A stretch of DNA of 7,427 bases from Sphaerochaetaceae bacterium (GTDB lineage Bacteria; Spirochaetota; Spirochaetia; Sphaerochaetales; Sphaerochaetaceae): the NCBI GenBank assembly GCA_016302165.1, contig JAEDOD010000091.1:1-7427 (forward strand), given 5' to 3'. The notes beneath the pieces were generated by a model, which had not been told where the DNA came from, searched no databases, and saw only the letters and a list, made by a program, of their open reading frames with translations. Each line of letters starts with the position of its first letter. Position 1 is the first letter of the stretch. The translations under genes and the position numbers were made by a program. Shown here piece after piece: positions 1 to 4,982 of the stretch.

Positions 1-165
1 AGGATAGAGAAGGCTTAACGCAAAAAGCTCATCTCCATTTTTGAAGAGATCGTTGTTGATTAAGAGAAGTATACTACCTGGATTACAGCACGGCCATTCT
101 CTTTTCTTTTGTGGACGATTGAACACTTTACGCTTCCAGGGCAGCCACATGGTTTTCGATTCCAT
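1..165 (-). CDS. Unrecognised open frame, 3' end beyond window
   Basis: An open frame of 55 codons starts at ATG 163-165 on the minus strand and runs off the left edge without a stop. A good Shine-Dalgarno (AAGGAAG on the minus strand, positions 170-176) lies 4 nt upstream of the ATG, which is the main reason to list it. The visible peptide begins MESKTMWLPWKRK and is basic, with two Trp and a CC pair near residue 26. It has no signal peptide or membrane segment that I recognise, and I cannot assign a family. It lies downstream of infA on the same strand, but the infA terminator sits between them and I found no convincing promoter in the roughly 50 bases before the start. It could be a short real gene, a degraded remnant or a chance open frame. 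Confidence 0.35.
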   Translation of the reverse strand, partial: MESKTMWLPWKRKVFNRPQKKREWPCCNPGSILLLINNDLFKNGDELFALSLLYP

Positions 166-215
166 GATTCTTCCTTATTGTCAAATATTCCCAACAACCT
201 GCCATGAAGTATCAT

Positions 216-243
216 AAAAAAACGGGCGACTCTGCCCGTTTTA
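216..243 (-). terminator. Intrinsic terminator of infA
   Basis: A perfect 7-bp stem AACGGGC/GCCCGTT (221-227 with 234-240) has a 6-nt loop and can be extended by two A-T pairs. Read on the minus strand it is followed by a run of seven T (A216-A222 on the plus strand). It begins 17-20 bases after the infA stop codon, as expected for a Rho-independent terminator. Confidence 0.85.
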
Positions 244-259
244 CTCTCTGAGAGCTTTC

Positions 260-478
260 TTATCTCTCTCTGTAGATGATCCTGCCCTTGGTAAGATCAT
301 ATGGAGAAAGCTCAACCTTTACTGTGTCACCAGGAACAATCCTGATATAGTGCTTTCTCATCTTGCCTGAAAGGTGGGCAAGGATTACAAGCTTGTTGGA
401 AAGCTCAACACGGAACATTGTGTTTGGAAGTGCTTCCTTTACTACGCCTTCCACTTCGATTGCTTCTTCTTTTGCCAT
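260..478 (-). CDS. infA: Translation initiation factor IF-1
   Basis: This 72-residue protein has the standard IF-1 length and sequence. It begins MAKEEAIEVEG, continues with LPNTMFRVEL, the block SGKMRKHYIRI and GDTVKVELSPYDLTKGRI, and ends in RER. IF-1 is a single OB-fold (S1-like) RNA-binding protein that occupies the A site of the 30S subunit during initiation and helps IF-2 and IF-3 select the initiator tRNA. The ATG start at 476-478 is supported by AAGGAG (minus strand, plus positions 484-489) five bases upstream and by the conserved MAKE N-terminus. The gene appears monocistronic: it has its own sigma70-type promoter upstream and an intrinsic terminator immediately downstream. It is transcribed divergently from glyA. 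Nothing is odd about the protein. Confidence 0.98.
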   Translation of the reverse strand: MAKEEAIEVEGVVKEALPNTMFRVELSNKLVILAHLSGKMRKHYIRIVPGDTVKVELSPYDLTKGRIIYRER

Positions 479-505
479 CTGTTCTCCTTGGTTAAAACCT
501 AGGAT

Positions 506-534
506 AGTTTAGACAAGGGTATGAGAAGTGTCAA
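506..534 (-). promoter_or_regulatory. Sigma70-type promoter of infA
   Basis: On the minus strand a perfect -35 TTGACA (plus positions 529-534) is followed by a 17-bp spacer and a -10 TAAACT (506-511; 4 of 6 consensus). This places transcription initiation around position 500, giving a short leader that contains the infA Shine-Dalgarno. Confidence 0.65.
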
Positions 535-544
535 CAAACAACTT

Positions 545-574
545 TTGACAGCCAAAGAAATTCCGCCCTTTATT
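545..574 (+). promoter_or_regulatory. Probable promoter of glyA
   Basis: A perfect -35 TTGACA at 545-550 is followed by an 18-bp spacer and TTTATT at 569-574 (4 of 6 consensus). Transcription would start near 581, leaving a leader of about 65 nt before the preferred glyA ATG. The -10 element is mediocre, so its exact position is uncertain. The -35 box lies 10 bp from the oppositely oriented -35 box of infA. Confidence 0.5.
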
Positions 575-632
575 TCAAGTAATTTCCATATATCTGTTGA
601 ACTAACAAATAGAATCTGTCATTCTTTTGGGC

Positions 633-638
633 AAAAGG
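633..638 (+). promoter_or_regulatory. Shine-Dalgarno deciding the glyA start
   Basis: AAAAGG lies 9 nt upstream of ATG 648. The more upstream in-frame TTG at 627 has no comparable site in front of it, so translation from ATG 648 is preferred. Confidence 0.6.
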
Positions 639-647
639 TTGGGCAAA

Positions 648-2159
648 ATGGACAAGATTCAGCAGTATCTTAATGAACATGAGGGGAGAATCTCCCCTGA
701 AATGGCGTATCTGATTTCATCTCTCTCCCTGGTGGAGAAAGTCTCTCCCATCTCCTCAGAAAAGACAGTGAAGGAGTTCTATGACCAGAGGCATAACCTG
801 AAGCTCATTGCTTCTGAAAACTACTCTTCACTTTCTGTCCAGGCAGCTATGGGTTCCCTGTTTACAGATAAGTATAGTGAAGGTTTCCCTTTCCATAGAT
901 TCTATGCTGGCTGTGATAACGTGGACGAAATCGAGAACAGCGCTGTGGAGGAGGCTAAGAAGCTCTTCGGTGCAGAGCACGCCTATGTACAGCCCCATAG
1001 TGGAGCTGACGCAAATCTCTGTGCATACTGGGCAATCCTCAATGAAAGGGTCCAGATTCCTCTTCTCTCTGAAATGGGAATAAAGAATCCATCGGAACTT
1101 AAGAGGGAGGATTGGGACAAAATCAGGACAGCCCTCCATTCCCAGAAGCTTCTGGGTCTTGACTACTACTGCGGTGGTCACCTTACCCATGGCTATAGAC
1201 AGAACATTTCAGCCCAGCTCTTCGATGCCTACTCCTACACTGTAGACAAGGAGACAGGTCTCCTTGACTATGATGAAATCGAGAGAATGGCAAAGGAGAT
1301 AAAGCCTCTTATTCTCCTTGCAGGATATTCAGCATATCCAAGAGCCATCAATTTCAGAAGAATGGCTGAGATAGCACATTCTGTGGGAGCTGTCTTCATG
1401 GTTGACATGGCCCACTTTGCGGGCCTGGTGGCTGGAAAGGTATTCCAGGGAGACGAAAATCCTGTAGAGTGGGCGGATGTGGTGACTACCACCACCCACA
1501 AGACCCTTAGAGGACCAAGAGGCGGAATGATTCTCTGTAAAAAGGAGTTTGCTGAATCTGTAGATAAGGGCTGCCCATTAGTAATCGGCGGACCTCTTCC
1601 TCATGTAATGAACGCAAAGCTTGTGGCTCTGAAGGAGGCTGGAAGCGACAGCTTCAAGGATTATGCCTCCCGCATTGTGGAGAATTCCAGGGCTCTTGCC
1701 TCTTCCTTCATCAAGAGAGGAGTAAAGGTGGCAACAGGTGGAACAGATAACCATCTTCTCCTTATTGACGTCACTCCCTTCGGCCTGAACGGAAGAATGG
1801 CTGAGACTCTTCTAAGGGAATGCGGAATAACCCTTAACAGGAACGCACTTCCTTTCGACCCCAACGGTCCTTGGTACACTTCAGGCCTGAGACTTGGAAG
1901 CGCTGCTGTCACAACCCTTGGTATGGGAGTCAAGGAAATGGATGAGATAGCTGATATCATCACCTCTGTCCTTTCCTCTGCCCGCCCTGTAATACTGCAG
2001 AAGGGAGAAAGGGCAGGAGAGAAGAGCCGCAACAAGGCCAAGGCTCCAAAGGAAATAATGGAAAGTGCAAAGAAAAGGGTGGAAGCTCTTCTTTCCTCCT
2101 TCCTTCTCTACCCGGAGCTGGATCTTGACTGGCTTATGGAAAACTTCGGAGAGCATTAA
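648..2159 (+). CDS. glyA: Serine hydroxymethyltransferase, long form
   Basis: GlyA is a cytosolic PLP enzyme that interconverts serine and glycine while loading tetrahydrofolate with a one-carbon unit (5,10-methylene-THF). From ATG 648 the product is 503 residues. The family motifs are intact: LKLIASENYSS with the catalytic Glu at residue 57, VQPHSGADAN near 114-123, GGHLTHG near 176-182, the cofactor-binding VDMAH (Asp253, His256), the Schiff-base lysine Lys285 in VTTTTHKTLRGPRGG, GGTDNHL near 364, and the substrate carboxylate Arg415 in TSGLRLGS. Compared with the usual 410-430 residues, it has an N-terminal extension, an insertion of about 30 residues before GGHLTHG (roughly 133-175) and an enlarged C-terminal part, matching the long form of spirochaetes and chlamydiae. 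A TTG at 627 in frame would add seven residues but lacks a ribosome binding site. The gene is divergent from infA and closed by its own terminator. Confidence 0.96.
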   Translation: MDKIQQYLNEHEGRISPEMAYLISSLSLVEKVSPISSEKTVKEFYDQRHNLKLIASENYSSLSVQAAMGSLFTDKYSEGFPFHRFYAGCDNVDEIENSAVEEAKKLFGAEHAYVQPHSGADANLCAYWAILNERVQIPLLSEMGIKNPSELKREDWDKIRTALHSQKLLGLDYYCGGHLTHGYRQNISAQLFDAYSYTVDKETGLLDYDEIERMAKEIKPLILLAGYSAYPRAINFRRMAEIAHSVGAVFMVDMAHFAGLVAGKVFQGDENPVEWADVVTTTTHKTLRGPRGGMILCKKEFAESVDKGCPLVIGGPLPHVMNAKLVALKEAGSDSFKDYASRIVENSRALASSFIKRGVKVATGGTDNHLLLIDVTPFGLNGRMAETLLRECGITLNRNALPFDPNGPWYTSGLRLGSAAVTTLGMGVKEMDEIADIITSVLSSARPVILQKGERAGEKSRNKAKAPKEIMESAKKRVEALLSSFLLYPELDLDWLMENFGEH

Positions 2160-2181
2160 TCAAAATTCCTCCTCATCATCT

Positions 2182-2209
2182 TCTCCAGTCTTCGGGCTGG
2201 AGATTTTTT
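2182..2209 (+). terminator. Intrinsic terminator of glyA with UUCG loop
   Basis: TCTCCAG (2182-2188) pairs with CTGGAGA (2197-2203), extended by a T-G wobble and a C-G pair that close a UUCG tetraloop (2191-2194). Six T follow at 2204-2209. C(UUCG)G is an exceptionally stable hairpin cap, and the site lies 22 bases after the glyA stop, so this is a strong terminator that separates glyA from the next gene. Confidence 0.9.
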
Positions 2210-2270
2210 GGACCGGAATCTACCGGAATAAGAAGACAAGGTGGAGATTGTGTTACAGAGGGAAGGTGTA

Positions 2271-2348
2271 ATGGTCCTTACTGGAAATAGAATTAATTTG
2301 CAAAGTAGCCTTTCGGAGTGCAAAATATCTATATGGCTAGCTTATTGA
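2271..2348 (+). CDS. Possible 25-codon upstream ORF (leader peptide)
   Basis: ATG 2271 opens a 25-codon frame (begins MVLTGNRINLQ) ending at TGA 2346-2348. It is preceded by purine-rich AGAGGGAAGG (2257-2266), a credible Shine-Dalgarno. It overlaps the preferred start of the amidohydrolase (ATG 2333) in another frame, and its stop lies 13 nt past that ATG. Since the downstream gene has no well-placed Shine-Dalgarno of its own, the small frame could deliver ribosomes to it by translational coupling or act as a regulatory leader. The peptide has no recognisable domain. If transcription starts closer to 2300, near a TAGAAT at 2288-2293, the frame would not be in the mRNA. It could also be chance. 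Confidence 0.3.
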   Translation: MVLTGNRINLQSSLSECKISIWLAY

Positions 2349-3703
2349 TAAAGAATGGTCTGGTAGTCGATACAGAATGGACCAGACATAGCGACATTTT
2401 AGTAGAAGGCTCCCGCATCAGGAGAATAGCAAGAAACATCAGCGTGGAGGATTGTCCTGAGGATGTACACGTAGTTGACGCAACAGGTCTCTGCGTGCTT
2501 CCTGGAATCATCGATGCCCATACCCACTATCATCTGGTAAGCAGGGGCACTGTCACAGCTGACTCCTTCCTGGAGGGAAGTAAGCTTGCTTCCTATGGCG
2601 GAGTCACAACTGTAGTGGACTTTGCTGATGACAACAAGGTCTCCCTTCTTTCCAGCACCAAGGATAGACTTAAGGAAATGAGGGAGATGAGCATAGATTA
2701 CGCACTACACCAGGGAGTGTATGCCTACCGAGACTCCATCAGGGCCGAGCTGAACCAGATGAAGAATGCTGGAGTGGGAGCCATAAAGATCTACACTACA
2801 TACAAGAATGTGGGATATCTGGTGGAGAAGAGAGAAGAGCTGAAGGAAATCTTCTCAGCTGCCAAGGAACTGGGGATCCTGGTATGCGTCCACGCAGAGG
2901 ATGACTCCATAGTCACAGCGATCAGCGAAAACTGGAAAGGCCAGTTCAGACCTGAGGACCACCCTGACCTGAGACCATCGGAAGCTGAGGCCAAGGCCAT
3001 CAGATATGTGGGAGAGATTGCAGGGGAGCTGGACATGCCTATCTACATTGTCCACGTATCCTCCAAGGCTGGAATCGAGACCATAAGGGATCTGAGGGAG
3101 AAGGGAGTAAAGGTAATAGCAGAAACTACTCCCCACTACCTTTTCCTTGATAGAAGTAAGCTTTCTGGACCAGAGGGACCGCTATATGTAATGACACCTC
3201 CTCTCAGGACCAAGGAAGACAATGAAGCTCTGCAGGAAGCTCTGGTGGATGGAGAGATCCAGGTTGTTGCCACAGACCACTGTTCCTTTACCAGGGAGCA
3301 GAAGCTTGAAAGCAGCGACGTCAGGACAATCTACCCTGGAATTCCAGGAACAGAGGAGCTTCTTCCTCTCATATATAACTTCGGCCATGTAAGCGGACAG
3401 CTTTCCATAGGACAGATAGTGAACCTTCTTTCCACAGGACCTGCCAAGGCTTTCGGCCTCTACCCGAAGAAGGGAGTGCTTCAGGAAGGTTCGGACGCAG
3501 ATATCGTTCTCTTCGACCCATCTGAAATCTGGACAATCTCCAGCGCCACAACCCACTCTGCAAGCCATTACACGCCTTACGAGGGAATGACAGTAATGGG
3601 TAGGGTGAAGATGACCTATCTAAGGGGAAGACTGATCATGGGACATGACATCTATCTTGGCCTGGAGGGCGACGGGCAGTTCGTCAAAGCCCACAGAGAT
3701 TGA
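2333..3703 (+). CDS. hydA: Dihydropyrimidinase / D-hydantoinase-type amidohydrolase
   Basis: This is a cytosolic cyclic-amide hydrolase of the amidohydrolase superfamily. The family opens dihydropyrimidines (dihydrouracil to N-carbamoyl-beta-alanine) or 5-substituted hydantoins. From ATG 2333 it is 456 residues, normal for the family. The binuclear metal site looks complete: HTH (His63, His65) in GIIDAHTHYH, the lysine expected to be carboxylated (Lys152) in GAIKIYTTYK, His187 in CVHAEDD, His241 in YIVHVSSKAG and Asp315 in VVATDHCSF. The C-terminal part carries GSDADIVLFDP and the hydantoinase-like HYTPYEGM. The DHCSF/TREQK block favours dihydropyrimidinase or phenylhydantoinase over allantoinase or dihydroorotase, but the exact substrate cannot be read. 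An in-frame GTG at 2318 would add five residues. ATG 2333 fits family N-termini better, but the nearest purine-rich site, CGGAG at 2314-2318, is 14 nt away, so initiation is unusual. Terminators flank the gene. Confidence 0.88.
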   Translation: MASLLIKNGLVVDTEWTRHSDILVEGSRIRRIARNISVEDCPEDVHVVDATGLCVLPGIIDAHTHYHLVSRGTVTADSFLEGSKLASYGGVTTVVDFADDNKVSLLSSTKDRLKEMREMSIDYALHQGVYAYRDSIRAELNQMKNAGVGAIKIYTTYKNVGYLVEKREELKEIFSAAKELGILVCVHAEDDSIVTAISENWKGQFRPEDHPDLRPSEAEAKAIRYVGEIAGELDMPIYIVHVSSKAGIETIRDLREKGVKVIAETTPHYLFLDRSKLSGPEGPLYVMTPPLRTKEDNEALQEALVDGEIQVVATDHCSFTREQKLESSDVRTIYPGIPGTEELLPLIYNFGHVSGQLSIGQIVNLLSTGPAKAFGLYPKKGVLQEGSDADIVLFDPSEIWTISSATTHSASHYTPYEGMTVMGRVKMTYLRGRLIMGHDIYLGLEGDGQFVKAHRD

Positions 3704-3709
3704 CAAGGA

Positions 3710-3741
3710 GGGACCGGTGAACAGCTGGTCCCCAATTTTTT
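3710..3741 (+). terminator. Intrinsic terminator after the amidohydrolase
   Basis: GGGACC (3710-3715) pairs with GGTCCC (3727-3732), and the stem can extend inward through a G-T wobble and a G-C pair. The sequence CAA then leads into a run of six T at 3736-3741. It starts 7 bases after the stop codon. Confidence 0.8.
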
Positions 3742-3769
3742 GATATATTTTGTGGAATTGTCCTATAGA
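3740..3769 (+). promoter_or_regulatory. Candidate promoter of the four-gene unit
   Basis: TTGATA (3740-3745, 5 of 6 of the -35 consensus) is followed by an 18-bp spacer and TATAGA (3764-3769, 4 of 6 of the -10 consensus). The -35 box overlaps the T-run of the preceding terminator. Transcription would start near 3776, about 65 nt before the GTG start. A second -10-like TATAAA at 3810-3815 has only a TTGAAA at a poor 20-bp spacing. Confidence 0.4.
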
Positions 3770-3832
3770 ACTAATGTGAGACCTTGAAAAAAGAAGAGGG
3801 AAGGCTGACTATAAACTTCCTTTCTAATGTTT

Positions 3833-3837
3833 GGAGG
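3833..3837 (+). promoter_or_regulatory. Shine-Dalgarno deciding the HAD-CDA start
   Basis: GGAGG, extendable to GGAGGTGA, lies 5 nt before GTG 3843. It overlaps the alternative TTG (3831) and GTG (3837) codons, which therefore cannot use it. This makes GTG 3843 the likely start. Confidence 0.65.
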
Positions 3838-3842
3838 TGACG

Positions 3843-4979
3843 GTGATAAAGGCTTTTCTGTTTGATGTGGATGGAGTTCTCACGCCGAGTGCTGATGTGT
3901 CGGCAGCTCTGGTGTCCCGCTATTTCGCTTCAAAATCCCTTTCCATCAAAGAAGATGAAGTTGTGCCCTTCATGGGCAAGGGAATGAAAGCTCTCCTGGA
4001 GGAAAGTGCAAAGTATCTGAATACAGAGATCTCTCTTGATGAAGCTCTCTCCTTCTTCAGGGAAAACTACAGCAAAGAGCTGAAGGAACGGAAGCCAAAG
4101 GAAAAGGCAAGGGAGTTTGTGCTGTCAGCAAGAAGCAAGGGAATCAAGATAGCCATTGTCTCCTCAGCGCCTTCCTGGAGAGTGGAGGAGAACCTGAAAT
4201 ATATGAATCTTTCCCCGGGAGACTTCGACTCTGTCCTGACAGAGGAAAGCGTCAGCCGCAATAAGCCTTTTCCTGATATCTGGCTCAAGGCTATGGAAGA
4301 GCTTGGAGTGGAAGGAAAGGAGTGCCTGGTATTCGAGGATTCCTTCTCCGGAATCAGAAGCGGAAAGAGGGCAGGAGCCAATGTGGTGGCATTGACCTCA
4401 ACCATAGGAGAAGAGAAGGCTGTGGAAGCTGGAGCAGACGCCATTCTTTCCTCATTTGCCTTCTTCCCTGAGTATAAGGGCAGAGAAGATGTCCGTGATG
4501 CCTTCATCAGGCTGAAAAAGGAAAATGGCTTTAAGAAGTATGGAGCTCTCTGGGTCATGAAAAAGAGGAATAGCCTTACTCCAGAAAAGGAAAAGGAAGC
4601 AAGACGCTTGGCCATGGAAGCAATGGAAAATGCATATTGCCCCTATTCCCATTTCCAGGTGGGAGCTGCTGTCCTATCTGCTTCCACAGGAAGAATATAC
4701 AGCGGATGCAATATGGAGAACGCTTCCTATGGGGCAACCATATGCGCAGAAAGGAATGCAATCACTACAGCTGTGGCTGCGGAAGGAAGAATCGGCCTGG
4801 ACCTGATAGTGGTGGCCTCCAGAAGCAGTCATCCGGCTCCTCCCTGCGCAGTCTGCCTTCAGGTCATCAGTGAATTTGCTCTTCCTGAAACTCCAGTTAT
4901 ATTAATTAATGATGAAGGAGTGGAGGAGAGATATCTTTTCTCTGATCTTCTTCCTCATCCCTTTGAATTTGAGGATTAG
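3843..4979 (+). CDS. HAD-family phosphatase fused to cytidine deaminase
   Basis: One uninterrupted frame of 378 residues (from GTG 3843, start MIKAFLFDVDG) joins two enzymes. Residues 1 to about 215 form a HAD subfamily IA, beta-phosphoglucomutase-like phosphatase: nucleophile and acid/base Asp8/Asp10 in FDVDGVLT, a helical cap with PFMGKGMKALL, Ser107 in IAIVSS, Lys141 in NKPFPD, and Glu165/Asp166 in LVFEDSFSGI. After a charged linker (about 216-250), residues 250-378 form a zinc cytidine deaminase of the small homotetrameric type: NAYCPYSHFQVGAA, GCNMENASYG, the catalytic TICAERNA (zinc Cys301, proton-shuttle Glu303) and PPCAVC (Cys335, Cys338). Deamination of cytidine/deoxycytidine to uridine/deoxyuridine is expected. 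The HAD half may dephosphorylate a nucleotide or pentose phosphate, but its substrate is not readable. After the second zinc pair the usual Arg of CRQ is Leu. An internal ATG at 4557 could start a deaminase-only product. The next gene starts 3 bp after the stop. Confidence 0.93.
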   Translation: MIKAFLFDVDGVLTPSADVSAALVSRYFASKSLSIKEDEVVPFMGKGMKALLEESAKYLNTEISLDEALSFFRENYSKELKERKPKEKAREFVLSARSKGIKIAIVSSAPSWRVEENLKYMNLSPGDFDSVLTEESVSRNKPFPDIWLKAMEELGVEGKECLVFEDSFSGIRSGKRAGANVVALTSTIGEEKAVEAGADAILSSFAFFPEYKGREDVRDAFIRLKKENGFKKYGALWVMKKRNSLTPEKEKEARRLAMEAMENAYCPYSHFQVGAAVLSASTGRIYSGCNMENASYGATICAERNAITTAVAAEGRIGLDLIVVASRSSHPAPPCAVCLQVISEFALPETPVILINDEGVEERYLFSDLLPHPFEFED

Positions 4980-4982
4980 AAA

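Noticed and set aside
179..184. TTGACA on the minus strand as a -35 box for the left-edge open frame.
   Set aside because: No -10 element lies at 16-18 bp, and any start of transcription would fall inside the frame.
1..215. tRNA or structured RNA in the left intergenic region.
   Set aside because: No cloverleaf, TTCRANY-type T-loop or extended hairpin series could be found on either strand.
627..647. TTG 627 as the glyA start, adding seven residues.
   Set aside because: There is no Shine-Dalgarno before it, whereas AAAAGG sits 9 nt before ATG 648.
581..647. Glycine riboswitch or other leader RNA before glyA.
   Set aside because: The leader is only about 65 nt and lacks the conserved paired stems; it is too short for a glycine aptamer.
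828..2156. Several long open frames on the minus strand and a second plus-strand frame inside glyA.
   Set aside because: They overlap a gene with intact family motifs, have no domain signatures and lack initiation signals, so they are shadows of glyA.
3831..3842. TTG 3831 or GTG 3837 as start of the HAD-deaminase gene.
   Set aside because: Both lie within or directly against the GGAGG Shine-Dalgarno, which is ideally placed for GTG 3843. The HAD nucleophile motif also normally begins within about ten residues of the N-terminus.
4067..4615. A 182-codon minus-strand open frame opposite the HAD-deaminase gene.
   Set aside because: It is Ser/Phe/Leu-rich, as expected from antisense reading of a Lys/Glu-rich gene, and has no recognisable domain.
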